From contig NZ_JALGYW010000002.1 of assembly GCF_023111095.1 (NCBI RefSeq), forward strand, positions 124,001 to 188,000: a DNA stretch of 64,000 nt, written 5' to 3'. The position numbers and the translations under genes are program-made. This document shows, one piece after another, positions 9,945-19,790 of this stretch; position 1 is the first letter of the stretch; each line of letters begins with the position of its first letter. The DNA is from Maribellus sp. YY47. GTDB taxonomy: Bacteria > Bacteroidota > Bacteroidia > Bacteroidales > Prolixibacteraceae. The notes under the pieces were generated by a model. That model was not told the origin of the DNA. It saw nothing but the letters and a program-made list of their open reading frames with translations, and did not search any database.

Positions 9945-10158
9945 TGGTATAGGTATTTTTGTCAAATGAATAAAATCATCCCTACTAAGATAAGCAGGGA
10001 TGACCAATTACAATAATCTATGATTCGCTTTCGGATGTTTATCCGATCAGCTTAATTAAAAATGAGTTCTCTGATTTTCAAAAACCAGATTCCTGTTCCA
10101 ATTTATTTGTGGTTTTAAAGCCACCCCCAAAACCGGTGACCTTAAACCACTTTCTTCC
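9945..10158. other. Intergenic gap after the DUF3823 gene
   Basis: A 214-bp gap between the Sus-type transport genes and the hydrolase genes. It contains AT-rich sequence and short imperfect palindromes but no ORF. It may hold a processing site or attenuator that separates the levels of transport and enzyme genes; I see no definite signal. Confidence 0.3.
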
Positions 10159-10974
10159 CTAAGGAATCATCACTTCTTTTGCTTCGTTGTAGTTCCATCT
10201 TCTGGTACCGCTTCCTTTCGGAGTATCGAAATTAATACGAGCGGCTGCACGGATAAATACGATTCTTCCTTCCGGAATTGTTCCGTTTGATTCGATGGTG
10301 ACGGTTTCTCCTAACAATGAACTGAATGCCGAACCTGAATATTCAATTTTGCTTGACCAGCGCTCGTCGCGGGCGCGGTAACCAACACTTGAAGAATAGC
10401 TCACAAAAAGCTGAATGTCGGTAACATTCAGGAAACTACTGTTGTAGCCGCCCATCGGTTCAATTTTGGCCTGGAAATCTGCCTCTGAAACCGCACGGGT
10501 AACACGCACTTTGGCTGTAATTTTCCCATTGCTTACCGTTGGTTCTTCTACCCATTCAATTTTCAGGAAAGGCTGCACTTCGAATCTTACTTTTGTAACA
10601 CCTTCAATATCCAGCGTTTGAGTTTCATCGGCGAGCGGAACTCCGCGTTCATCTTCACGAAGCAGCGGAATAAAAGGTCCGTCGATGAGAACGTTGTAGG
10701 TACCTTTAAACAATTTTGTGTTCTGGAATGTACCATCAGCCATGGCGTAGAAATCCGGATTGTGCGTTACATTGTCGCCCCAGCTGAGTTCGGTTAAACG
10801 TACACGGATACCTTCACTTCCCTGATCGGTAAGTACGGGTTCGCCGGTTGCTGCATCCACTACTTCACCTTGCAGAGTTTCTGCGGGTTCATCATAGTTA
10901 TCCATCTCAAAGATGCTGCACGAGCTAAAAGCAAACAACACAACCGATAATATATAAAATCCTATTTTTTTCAT
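10159..10974 (-). CDS. DUF3823 domain lipoprotein
   Basis: A 271-aa lipoprotein (signal ends FAFSSC, C19). The N-terminal half is an immunoglobulin-like or carboxypeptidase-regulatory-like sandwich (LQGEVVDAATGEPV; GTFQNTKLFKGTYNV), and the rest matches the DUF3823 C-terminal domain (VRFEVQPFLKIEW). Such proteins are typically encoded right after SusD and are surface-anchored partners of the SusCD complex, probably glycan-binding. Here the gene starts 35 bp after the SusD stop, so the two are almost certainly cotranscribed. Confidence 0.88.
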   Translation of the reverse strand: MKKIGFYILSVVLFAFSSCSIFEMDNYDEPAETLQGEVVDAATGEPVLTDQGSEGIRVRLTELSWGDNVTHNPDFYAMADGTFQNTKLFKGTYNVLIDGPFIPLLREDERGVPLADETQTLDIEGVTKVRFEVQPFLKIEWVEEPTVSNGKITAKVRVTRAVSEADFQAKIEPMGGYNSSFLNVTDIQLFVSYSSSVGYRARDERWSSKIEYSGSAFSSLLGETVTIESNGTIPEGRIVFIRAAARINFDTPKGSGTRRWNYNEAKEVMIP

Positions 10975-11009
10975 TTTCGATGTTCTTAATTGTTATTAAA
11001 CATTACTTA

Positions 11010-13067
11010 TTACCTGTTCGGTTGCTGATCAATTACCGGACTCTTCGTTACTTCACCACCCGGAATTGCAAAATAGTAATCAACAATATTGTATTCGAAC
11101 GTTTTCAGACTTACCCATTGGAAACGGGCATCGAAGAAATATTTTCCGGTTTCGGTTGAGAAGAACGGGTACAGACCGCGGAAACGGTAACGGGCATTGT
11201 TACTAAATGCATCTTTGTCTCTTTGCTCTCCCCAGAAACCGTCACGTCCTTCGTAGTGCTGAACTCTCCAGCGACGCAGGTCCCATTTTGTTTTGTGCTC
11301 CAGTGCTAGCTCTTTACGACGCTCTTTGCGAACGATGTTACGACTGGCTACATCTGAAGTAATGTTGCTGGTCAGTAATGTTGCTCCGGCACGCTCGCGA
11401 ATGTCGTTAACAGCGTCGGTAGCAACCTGCAACATGTTCGATCCGTCAGGCGATACTTCACCCGCCAACGACAATTCAACAGCTGCTTCCGCGGCATTCA
11501 GCAACACTTCAGCATAGCGCATCAGAACAAACGGTTGATCTGATTTACCTTCACCAGCTTCAAACGAAGGATCGGGATTCAAATATTTACGACCATACAA
11601 ACCGGTTAAACAACCTTCTCCGTTATCATAGAAAGGACCGTTAGCTCCGGCAGCTGTCATTTGAGCACCGTTGTATTCTACAGTTTCCTGGCTGTTACCT
11701 TCTCTCGGGCTTAAGTAAAGCGATTTCGGAGCCTGTTTGTAAGCATCCAGGTTTTGGTAACGGGTTTCAGCAGTTTGGTATGAATAATCATTAAACAGCG
11801 GCTGAACCGGACCTGCACCGGTATAAACTCCCGCACGGATCTCAATTTCTTTTCCTTTGAACATAGTACCCGGAAAAATTACATAGGCACGTAAACGAGG
11901 TTCAGCATCTTTGAAAAGATCTGTTGGGTTATCGTACATCAGGTAATTTCCGTTGGTGTTTGACGACCCGTCAGTTACTCTTAGTGTGCCGTCTTCGTAG
12001 CGATCAAAACCATCGTACAACTCCAGGAAATCAAGTGTTGGACAAGTTCCGGAAGCCAGAGGTGCTTTGAAAATAAACGGAGCGCTGTAGGCATCGTATC
12101 CGTGTGCTAAAGTAGGATAAGAATATTCTCTTACGTAAATATTTTCAGGGCTGGTCAGATCGCTGAACATATCTACCATATTTTGAGCCTGAGCATCAGG
12201 ATCGTTTGCTGCCCATTTTTTCATGTAAAGCGAATAATTACCACTTCTCATTACTTCCTGTGCAGCCAGGTACGCTTCTTTAAAGTATTTTTTAGAAGCT
12301 GACTCCCATGCGTCATCAGCAAAACCAATTACGCGAACACCTGTTTTCTCACCAAAACCGGTCAAACGACCTGTAACAGTTTCGTTGTATTTGGCAATGC
12401 TACCGGCATACAACATTGCTTCCGATTTAAATGACAATGCTACGTATTTGTTCGAGTATCCACTTTTAGGGCTGGTGGGTTGCAATAATTCTGCAGCCAT
12501 GTCGAAATCGGCCAGTACCTGATCCCAGGTTTCTTCTTCGGTTGCACGCGGCACTTCCAGTTCATCCTGATCTGCCGGATAAGGAATTACTTTTGTTACC
12601 AGCGGCACACCGCCAAAACGACGGGCCATTGCGTAAAATACGGTTGCACGCACAAAATAAGCTTCGCCCAAATAATGATTATAGGTTACTTCCGGAAATG
12701 AATTTTTATACTCCGGCAATGTTTCGAGCAGATAGTTGGCATCACGTAACAAAGTGAATGCTTTTCCCCAGTAAGGAGTGCGTTCGCTGGTAAAAGCAGA
12801 ACAAATTCCGTCGCGGTTCAGCGCCTCTCCGGTTCCTTCAATACCCAGAGCACCCAGCCAGGAGTTAAATTCAACTCCCCATTGAGCCATGTATTTGAAA
12901 TCTTCGAAAGGCATGTTACTGTACATCCGGGCCATGTAAATTTCCATCCCCGATTCAGTAGTCAGCAAATCATCGTCGCTAATGATGTTTTTGGGCGGAA
13001 TATCCAAGTCCGTACATGCGGAGAAGAACAATAAGCCGATCAGCGATAATATATATATTCTTTTCAT
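11010..13067 (-). CDS. RagB/SusD family outer-membrane lipoprotein
   Basis: A 685-aa lipoprotein (signal ends FFSAC, C18) with the all-helical SusD fold: an N-terminal TPR scaffold including EAYFVRATVFYAMARRFGG and VPYP-type motifs, a central region, and the SusD C-terminal signature (FVLMRYAEVLLNAAEAA; VRKERRKELALEHKTKWDLRRW). SusD proteins lid the SusC barrel on the cell surface and bind oligosaccharides for import. At 685 aa it is longer than the usual 500-600, with extra loops in the middle third. It follows SusC by 109 bp; that gap contains a perfect inverted repeat at 13109-13126. Confidence 0.95.
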   Translation of the reverse strand: MKRIYILSLIGLLFFSACTDLDIPPKNIISDDDLLTTESGMEIYMARMYSNMPFEDFKYMAQWGVEFNSWLGALGIEGTGEALNRDGICSAFTSERTPYWGKAFTLLRDANYLLETLPEYKNSFPEVTYNHYLGEAYFVRATVFYAMARRFGGVPLVTKVIPYPADQDELEVPRATEEETWDQVLADFDMAAELLQPTSPKSGYSNKYVALSFKSEAMLYAGSIAKYNETVTGRLTGFGEKTGVRVIGFADDAWESASKKYFKEAYLAAQEVMRSGNYSLYMKKWAANDPDAQAQNMVDMFSDLTSPENIYVREYSYPTLAHGYDAYSAPFIFKAPLASGTCPTLDFLELYDGFDRYEDGTLRVTDGSSNTNGNYLMYDNPTDLFKDAEPRLRAYVIFPGTMFKGKEIEIRAGVYTGAGPVQPLFNDYSYQTAETRYQNLDAYKQAPKSLYLSPREGNSQETVEYNGAQMTAAGANGPFYDNGEGCLTGLYGRKYLNPDPSFEAGEGKSDQPFVLMRYAEVLLNAAEAAVELSLAGEVSPDGSNMLQVATDAVNDIRERAGATLLTSNITSDVASRNIVRKERRKELALEHKTKWDLRRWRVQHYEGRDGFWGEQRDKDAFSNNARYRFRGLYPFFSTETGKYFFDARFQWVSLKTFEYNIVDYYFAIPGGEVTKSPVIDQQPNR

Positions 13068-13108
13068 TCGTTTATAATTGTTTATTTTTATGGTAACTCA
13101 TGTAACTC

Positions 13109-13126
13109 GTCCCGAGCACTCGGGAC
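13109..13126. repeat. Short palindrome between susC and susD (GTCCCGAG-CA-CTCGGGAC)
   Basis: An 8-bp perfect stem with a 2-base loop in the susC-susD gap, flanked by ACTCGT on both sides. The same TCCCGA/TCGGGA core returns at 54988-55005, so this looks like a dispersed palindrome family. In the mRNA it would form a stable hairpin that may stabilise the susC 3' end or lower readthrough; no U-run follows. Confidence 0.6.
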
Positions 13127-13176
13127 TCGTTTCATTTTGTAATCAAATTATGATTCATAAGTTCTTACAATAATTT

Positions 13177-16100
13177 TTAAAACGTTGCTGAAACGCCTAA
13201 CGTGAAAGTTTTGCTAAGCGGATACATTCGTCCCAAATCATCATCCGGATGTTCCGGATCTACAAATTTCACCCCGGTAATGGTAAACAGGTTATAAGCA
13301 TTGGCAAACACACGCAGATTCATTGATGGTAAGGCTTTTACCGTTGGCAGCGTGTAACCTAATTCAACGCTTTTCAAACGAAGGTAAGCTGTACTTACAC
13401 GGTTGAATTCTGAATTACTACGCGGATAGTTTCCGGTGTAACCGTAATAGCCACTCACCCATTCAGTTTCCGGATCGTAAGGATCAGCAGTTGGATCAAC
13501 CGGGTGCCAGCGATCGAGGTATTGAACCAGTGTACCACCACCGTTGCTACCCCAGATCGAGTAAAGCGGTTCTTTGTATTCCATTGAACCCAGTGCCGAT
13601 CCCTGGAAAAGCAGGTTCATGTCAAAATTTTTGTACGAACATTCGTAGTTCAAACTGAAGTTCAGCCACGGAGTCTGGTCGTAAGCAATCGGATGTTCAT
13701 CCAAACCGTCGATCTGACCGTCGCCGTTCCAGTCCAGATATTTGTAATCGCCCGGAAGGACGTTTCTTTCTTTGTATAATGAGTACGACCAGATATCGTC
13801 CCAGTTTTCAAAGCGACCGGCTGATTCATAACCAAATACAACTCCCTGGTAACGGTTGGTAAGATTGTCGTTACGCCACTGGTCGTAAGAGTTTCCGTAG
13901 GGCCCTTTTTCTGACGCAGTCATATATTTCTGACGGGTGATGGTTCCAATCGCTTTTACTTTGTATTGGAAATCGCCAATTTTATTTCGGTGAGAAAGTT
14001 CGAGATCCATACCGTAGTGACGGTCGCTATCCAGGTTTTCACGGGGAGCAGTAGCACCAACAACTGTAGGCAAATCGCCTGAACGACGGGCGAAACGGCC
14101 TTTTCTGCGACGATCGAAATAATCGAAAGAAAAGCCAAACAAACCATCCCAACCTTCAAAATCAACACCGAGGTCAAGCGTATGAGCAGTAAACCATGTA
14201 ATCAACTCGTTGGGCAATGCCAATGTTGAAACACCGTAAACAAACTCACTTCCAAACATATAACCCGGTGCATATTGGTTATAATATCCCTTTTCAGCGT
14301 TACCGCTCACAGCCGGATAAGTATAACCTGTTGCCCAATCGTATTGTAATTCACCATCGTCTCCCAGCACACCGTAACTGGCACGAAGCTTCAACTGATC
14401 AACAAACGACAAAGCTGAAACCGACTGAAAGAAAGATTCTTCCGATACACGCCAACCTACCGAAGCAGATGGGAAAAATCCCCATTGGTGACCTTTTGCA
14501 AACTTCGATGAACCGTCGTAACGGAACTGCACTTCGGCAATGTAACGATCAGCAAAGGCATAATTTGCTCTTCCGATCAATGCTGAGTTGGCAAGTTCGT
14601 AGATGTCATTCAAGCCACTTTGCATTCCGCCAAGCTGGTTTTCATCCACACCGGCAAAAAGATATTCCATACCAAAAGCCAGGTCACGTTGTGCATAAAA
14701 GTTATCACCGGTACGTTTCTGAGTTTCCCAACCCAAAAGTCCGCTTACTTTATGAAGATCATCGAAAGTATTGTTGTAGTTCAAAATGAATTGTCCCAAA
14801 ACCTGTTGTTTGCTGTACATCTCGCGACGAATCTGGTTGGGCGAACTTGAATTATACAATTTGGAATCGTAAGAATCTGTCAGCGGATTGTAAGCATACT
14901 GATAGTATTCTTTCCGGTAAATGTTGTTGTCGTCTTTGCGGTAGTCGTAACTAACCAAAGCTTTAGCCGATAAACCTTTCAAGGCTGACGACAATGTGCC
15001 AAAATCAAAATTCAACGCAGCTGAAGACTGAAAATATTTCTGGTTGTATTTACGGTAACCGGAAATATCAGAAGTCATTTTTGCCACTGTGTTTTCTTCC
15101 AGATCAAGGCCTTCGTAGTTTAGCATGGTGTTATCCGGATCGGCATAAGCAGGGTACAACACCCCTTGACGCCAGTAGTTACGGATAATATCCACTGGAC
15201 TTGAATAAGGATTATTACGTTGATCGTTGATACCGCTTAAGTTCAGATCAAGTTTCAATCCCTTTGCAATTTCAGTGCTGATGTTTGAACGCAGGTTGTA
15301 TTTATCGTAATTCAAATCACCTGACTTGAAGAAACCTTCCTGGTAAAAATATCCCATTGCAACGTAATACTGTGTTTTGTTCGTTCCACCGGTAATACTG
15401 ATATCATGCTGAGTTTGCGGCGAGTAATCAGAGAATAGCAGCGATGTCCAATCGGTAGTTCTGCGTGTTCCGTTGCGGTAGTCCTCAAAATCCTGTTCAT
15501 CATAAATGATGTTTCCACCATTGATGTTATTCATGGCCCTTTCGTTGTACAAGGTCATGGTTTCAAATGCATCAGCCAATACAGGCATTCCTGAAGGTTT
15601 CTGGAAAGTGAAAGAACCATTGTAAGAAACGGTTGTCTTCCCGTCGGTTGATCCTTTTTTGGTAGTAACCAGAACAACACCGTTTGCAGCACGCACCCCG
15701 TAAATAGCTGCAGAAGCATCTTTCAGTACCGATATATCTTCAATATCGTTAGAATTAAGGCGCTGAAACTCTGCTGTTGTACGTGGTACGCCATCAATTA
15801 CAACGAGCGGTGAACCTAAACCACGGATGTCGAAGTTGTTGTTAAACGCACCTGGTTCTGCACTTTTCTGCCACACTCGCACACCGGCAATTCTACCTGC
15901 CAACATGTTTTGCGGGTTTTCGTTTTTGGTTTGGCGCATTTCCTCACCTTTCACCCCGGCCACTGATCCGGTTAAAGTAACTTTCTTCTGTGTACCGTAA
16001 CCCACAATCACTACCTCATCAAGGCTTTGGGCATCAACTTCAAGTACAATATTAATTTTTGAACGAGAGTTAACGGCTTCTTCTTTTGTTGTATACCCCA

Positions 16101-16347
16101 GAAACTGAAATACCAGCATAGCATTTTGCGGTACATCAAGGGAATATTCTCCGCTAATATTCGTAATAGTTCCTACCGTGGTATTTTTAACAGCCACAGT
16201 CGCTCCAACAATCGGTTCGTTATTGTTATCTGTAACAATACCCGATACCGTGATATTTTGCGCCCATGAAGAAAAGGGCATAAAAATCACGATGAACACA
16301 ATCAGACGCAAAAACTGCGTAACTTTTGTATATCGACTTTGTATCAT
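13177..16347 (-). CDS. SusC/RagA family TonB-linked outer-membrane receptor
   Basis: A 1056-aa receptor. After the signal peptide (cleavage near SSWAQ) comes an N-terminal carboxypeptidase-regulatory-like domain (VSGIVTDNNNEPIVGA), the conserved DEVVIVGYG TonB-box region with TQKKVTLTGS, the plug (VVIDGVPR; ISVLKDASAAIYG; ANGVVLVTTKKG) and a 22-strand barrel ending in an aromatic residue (GVSATF), as expected for BAM-dependent assembly. It imports oligosaccharides with SusD using TonB energy. It lies 21 bp downstream of the GH76 gene. The length is normal for the family. Confidence 0.96.
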   Translation of the reverse strand: MIQSRYTKVTQFLRLIVFIVIFMPFSSWAQNITVSGIVTDNNNEPIVGATVAVKNTTVGTITNISGEYSLDVPQNAMLVFQFLGYTTKEEAVNSRSKINIVLEVDAQSLDEVVIVGYGTQKKVTLTGSVAGVKGEEMRQTKNENPQNMLAGRIAGVRVWQKSAEPGAFNNNFDIRGLGSPLVVIDGVPRTTAEFQRLNSNDIEDISVLKDASAAIYGVRAANGVVLVTTKKGSTDGKTTVSYNGSFTFQKPSGMPVLADAFETMTLYNERAMNNINGGNIIYDEQDFEDYRNGTRRTTDWTSLLFSDYSPQTQHDISITGGTNKTQYYVAMGYFYQEGFFKSGDLNYDKYNLRSNISTEIAKGLKLDLNLSGINDQRNNPYSSPVDIIRNYWRQGVLYPAYADPDNTMLNYEGLDLEENTVAKMTSDISGYRKYNQKYFQSSAALNFDFGTLSSALKGLSAKALVSYDYRKDDNNIYRKEYYQYAYNPLTDSYDSKLYNSSSPNQIRREMYSKQQVLGQFILNYNNTFDDLHKVSGLLGWETQKRTGDNFYAQRDLAFGMEYLFAGVDENQLGGMQSGLNDIYELANSALIGRANYAFADRYIAEVQFRYDGSSKFAKGHQWGFFPSASVGWRVSEESFFQSVSALSFVDQLKLRASYGVLGDDGELQYDWATGYTYPAVSGNAEKGYYNQYAPGYMFGSEFVYGVSTLALPNELITWFTAHTLDLGVDFEGWDGLFGFSFDYFDRRRKGRFARRSGDLPTVVGATAPRENLDSDRHYGMDLELSHRNKIGDFQYKVKAIGTITRQKYMTASEKGPYGNSYDQWRNDNLTNRYQGVVFGYESAGRFENWDDIWSYSLYKERNVLPGDYKYLDWNGDGQIDGLDEHPIAYDQTPWLNFSLNYECSYKNFDMNLLFQGSALGSMEYKEPLYSIWGSNGGGTLVQYLDRWHPVDPTADPYDPETEWVSGYYGYTGNYPRSNSEFNRVSTAYLRLKSVELGYTLPTVKALPSMNLRVFANAYNLFTITGVKFVDPEHPDDDLGRMYPLSKTFTLGVSATF

Positions 16348-16368
16348 AAGAATAAATGTTATTTGGTT

Positions 16369-17817
16369 TTATTTTTCCAGTTCATATCGTGCCAAAACCG
16401 CATACTCGGCTGCAAATGCGAAGTTGAACATCGCTTCGGTTTTGTTCTTCGAATTATCGTAACTCCAGCCAACCAGTAAGTTTGTTGGAAGGAAGCCGTT
16501 GTAAACGAAGTTGTCGTATCCGTAATCAAGGTTTTTCTGAAAGCTTTCAATGTACTCGCCTACATTTTCGTAAGCAGGATAAACATCCACGTAACCACGC
16601 ATCATTACACCGTTGAACCAGTTTCTGAAACCGCTGATATCATAAGAATAGTATCCCGGCTTCGTGCTGCCCAGCACAGCGAAATAGCTGAAACTTGCAT
16701 TCGACAATTTCGTGGCATCGTCCAGGTACAAATCGTCTCCGGTAACCTGAAACAAATCGGCAGCACCTGAAAGCATTGTCCCGGTGTTGTAAGTAATAGC
16801 CGGCCCAACACGATCACGACAAGTAATTCCTTTTCGGTAGGTTACTCCGTCAATCACTTCTGTTTGAGGATTTCCGGGAGCACAACCACCCATCATATCG
16901 TCATAAACACCATCAGAACGCAACAAATATTTCTTTTGCCAGTCATAAATTTTTTTGGCAAAATCCAGGTAATAGTCGCTTTTTTTCATCTGTACGGTTT
17001 TGCGTGTTTGCTTATCCGTAGCATCGATGTAACGATAGGTCAATTCGTCGCTTTTGTCTTTGTACAATTCATAGAGCCATACAAGCGGACTTACCATTGG
17101 TCCGTTACTGCACGAATGTTTTGTAACGTAACCCGGGCCCCAGGTTATACCTCCGATCTCGTCACCGTTGGCATCGCGGGTGCAATCCCATCCGTCAAGA
17201 ACATACTCCGTCAGGTATTCTGCGGTTTGCAAGTACTCGTTGTTGCCGGTTAGTTTATAAGCTTCGATAAGTTCACGAACCAACCACATTTGATCGTCAT
17301 AAACGTTTTCAATTCCTTCCACTTTAGCTGATCCTTTGGAAGATCCACGATTTACACCGTATACCGACCATTCTTTTGTCTGTGTATAGGAAACCAGTTC
17401 GAAAGTTCCGAGGTAGTACGCTGCGTTGTCGTACAGTTTGTAAAGCAACTCAGTGTAACGATTGAAATTCTGGTCATAAAGCTTGGATTCTCCACTGGCT
17501 TTTTCAGCTTTAAGTCCATGAAGTATAGCATTTACAGCTTCAATTGCACTGGTATACATCCAAATACTTCCCTTTTCCTCCGAACGAACGCCTGTGTAAG
17601 GATTGTAATAACGGGCCATAGCCATCCCATCTCCAGTGAAATGGGAAGCCACAGCAGCATCCGTCAGTTCCATAGCCCGAACAAGATTCTGTTCTGAAAG
17701 ACTAAGCTCGCCAACCGGCGGGTTGACAGGATCGTCGTCAGATCCCGTTTTGCTACAGGCAATTGTAATTAAAGGGATAAGGCAAGCAATAACAATTATT
17801 GTGCGAAAAAATCTCAT
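16369..17817 (-). CDS. GH76 family endo-alpha-1,6-mannanase-like lipoprotein
   Basis: A 482-aa lipoprotein (signal ends PLITIAC, C21). The (alpha/alpha)6 domain carries the GH76 signature YDDQMW with the paired aspartates D174 and D175 that act as nucleophile and acid/base in characterised members. Further motifs are WMYTSAIEA and GGCAPG. GH76 enzymes cut alpha-1,6-mannan backbones, and surface members start yeast-mannan breakdown. Lipidation and a spacer rich in Asp and Pro after the cysteine (DDDPVNPP) fit an outer-membrane surface location. It is encoded 11 bp after the leading lipoprotein gene and 21 bp before susC. Confidence 0.9.
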   Translation of the reverse strand: MRFFRTIIVIACLIPLITIACSKTGSDDDPVNPPVGELSLSEQNLVRAMELTDAAVASHFTGDGMAMARYYNPYTGVRSEEKGSIWMYTSAIEAVNAILHGLKAEKASGESKLYDQNFNRYTELLYKLYDNAAYYLGTFELVSYTQTKEWSVYGVNRGSSKGSAKVEGIENVYDDQMWLVRELIEAYKLTGNNEYLQTAEYLTEYVLDGWDCTRDANGDEIGGITWGPGYVTKHSCSNGPMVSPLVWLYELYKDKSDELTYRYIDATDKQTRKTVQMKKSDYYLDFAKKIYDWQKKYLLRSDGVYDDMMGGCAPGNPQTEVIDGVTYRKGITCRDRVGPAITYNTGTMLSGAADLFQVTGDDLYLDDATKLSNASFSYFAVLGSTKPGYYSYDISGFRNWFNGVMMRGYVDVYPAYENVGEYIESFQKNLDYGYDNFVYNGFLPTNLLVGWSYDNSKNKTEAMFNFAFAAEYAVLARYELEK

Positions 17818-17828
17818 TATATTATTTT

Positions 17829-19661
17829 TTAGTTCAAGTCAATAGTGTGGATAACCAGTTTGTTTTCGCCGGTATTGGCAGCACCGTTGTATACACCGAG
17901 GACGATGGTTACATTTTCGCCATTAAACTGCGACAAGTCGTATACAAACGAAGCATATCCTTCAGGATTACCGGCTCCACCGTCTCCGTGTTTGAATTTC
18001 CAGCAACCATCGTTGGCGGCACTTGCTTCCTGTGCAGTATTCGACTGCGGGGTAAGATGAGTAACCGTACCATTGTCCTGAATGGCTGTAATTTTGAAGA
18101 AAGTATAGTTGCTTCCGAAATTTCGTGTACTGAAAGTCAGCTGATTGTGACCCGAAGCAATCGAAAATTTCGCATATAGATATGATTCAGGCACCTTTGT
18201 ATCCACATCAGGTGTGTTACGTGTTTTGATAATGTAACCTTCAGAAGGGAACACTTCAGGGTCTTTTCTGAGCGGAACAAACGACCATTCAGCACCAACA
18301 TGGGCAACATCGCGCCAAGCATGATAAGCCACCGGGTATCCGTCTGACATGCTAACATTTCTTCCGGCACTGATAGGGCTAATGCCTGTGAATGAAGATT
18401 TTATATGAGGCATAGTAGAACGTGCCGTTTCAATCGACAGTTTCCAACCATCAACAACATCGGTACCCGGCAGCCAATCCCAGTTTTCTACTTTGCGATC
18501 AGCAAAACGGATAGCACGCAATACAAGTTGTTTCCAGTAATCGCCGGTTTGCTGACGGTAAATACCAACTGCGATGATCACTTCTTTTCCAACGTAATCA
18601 CTTAAATCGAAATCAAAATCGGTATAGTTGCCAGAGCCCCATGTTTTTGTATCTCCAACTTTAACGGCTGTTGGCTGTGCTGCAGAAAGGTCAATAACCT
18701 GTACACCGAAATAAGCTGGACTCGCTTCGTCTGCATTGTGCGTACGAATTCTGAGAGACATGATCTTGTTGTCTTCCGTGATCAATTTACTTCCGTAGGT
18801 GTAAGAATCGAACACATCAAGATCGGCAGGATTGCTGCGTTGATCTTCATCATTGCGAATACGCAAAGTAGTTCCTTCCCACTGTTCTTCCCAGTTACCC
18901 CAGAAAGTAAGTGAACACATATAGTCGCAGGCCCAGTCCCAGTGAGGATATGCATCAGCATTACCACCTCCGCGGTATTCGTTGTAGTACCATTTATCAG
19001 CACCCGAAAGATCGTCGGCAGTCAGGCCACGCAGTAATTCCTGTCCACCCATCTGAACATCCAGGCTAACTACACCGTCAACAAAATCATCTTTTACAAT
19101 TGCTTTGGTGATGGTTACATAATTTGCTTTTGTAAATGTGATGGTATAATCAGCAGCAACCATGTTTCCGATTTCGTATTTTCCGTCAGAACCACTTGTA
19201 GCAGAACCAGCCGGACCAACGCTAACAGTTACATCGGCAAGAGGTGTTCCGCCGTTTTTGGCATCGATAATAGTACCGGTAATTTTTGCAGAAGCGTTTA
19301 CCAGGGTCGCATTCGCGGCTACCACTTTATTGGCATCGAATTTTTCGGCGGTAACCGTTACGCTCACTGTTAACCAACCTTCTTTTGAGAATTTCACCGC
19401 ATGGGTTTTCATCGACACATTGTCAGCGGTATATGTTCCATCTGTACCGCTGGTTACCGTAATATCTTCTTCATTAACTCCCGAGATTGTAACGGTAACA
19501 TCCGAAACCGGAGTTCCGTCAGCATCGGTCACAGTGCCGACCACTGTACCGAAGCCGATATTTCCAGACTCGTCATCGTCCTGGCAGGAATTTACAGAGA
19601 ACAGAACTGTCCCCATTAAAGCAACGAACACAAAGGATCGTAAGATTTTAATTAGTTTCAT
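17829..19661 (-). CDS. Putative surface glycan-binding lipoprotein with two Ig-like repeats
   Basis: The ORF is open from 19724, but the ATG at 19661 (610 aa) begins the lipoprotein signal ending FSVNSC (C26) and is preferred. Two carboxypeptidase-regulatory-like repeats follow (VVGTVTDADGTPVSDVTV and ITGTIIDAKNGGTPLADVTV, about 80 residues each), a tandem stalk that lifts the rest from the membrane. The C-terminal 350 residues are beta-rich with many Trp and Asp (PHWDWACDYMC; FADRKVENWDW) and look like two jelly-roll carbohydrate-binding modules; an LRIR motif recurs. No catalytic motif is visible. As the first PUL gene, with GH76 11 bp downstream, it is probably the substrate-capturing protein. 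No named family is assigned to the C-terminal modules. Confidence 0.75.
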   Translation of the reverse strand: MKLIKILRSFVFVALMGTVLFSVNSCQDDDESGNIGFGTVVGTVTDADGTPVSDVTVTISGVNEEDITVTSGTDGTYTADNVSMKTHAVKFSKEGWLTVSVTVTAEKFDANKVVAANATLVNASAKITGTIIDAKNGGTPLADVTVSVGPAGSATSGSDGKYEIGNMVAADYTITFTKANYVTITKAIVKDDFVDGVVSLDVQMGGQELLRGLTADDLSGADKWYYNEYRGGGNADAYPHWDWACDYMCSLTFWGNWEEQWEGTTLRIRNDEDQRSNPADLDVFDSYTYGSKLITEDNKIMSLRIRTHNADEASPAYFGVQVIDLSAAQPTAVKVGDTKTWGSGNYTDFDFDLSDYVGKEVIIAVGIYRQQTGDYWKQLVLRAIRFADRKVENWDWLPGTDVVDGWKLSIETARSTMPHIKSSFTGISPISAGRNVSMSDGYPVAYHAWRDVAHVGAEWSFVPLRKDPEVFPSEGYIIKTRNTPDVDTKVPESYLYAKFSIASGHNQLTFSTRNFGSNYTFFKITAIQDNGTVTHLTPQSNTAQEASAANDGCWKFKHGDGGAGNPEGYASFVYDLSQFNGENVTIVLGVYNGAANTGENKLVIHTIDLN

Positions 19662-19772
19662 TGTAAGAATTACATTTAATAAGTTAAAAACACTGTTCAG
19701 TTCATTCGAACCTATTTGTTTCATTATGAATAGCAGTTCACAATCTGCACATGCTTTTTTTTAGAATTGCCG

Positions 19773-19780
19773 CAAATGTT
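19773..19780 (-). promoter_or_regulatory. Candidate -7 element of the PUL promoter (AACATTTG)
   Basis: On the minus strand AACATTTG matches the TAnnTTTG -7 consensus at seven of eight positions. It lies about 110 bp upstream of the first PUL gene, and the -33 position would fall on the phased repeats at 19791-19821, the layout expected for an activator that contacts the promoter directly. Confidence 0.35.
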
Positions 19781-19790
19781 GGAGAGGACT

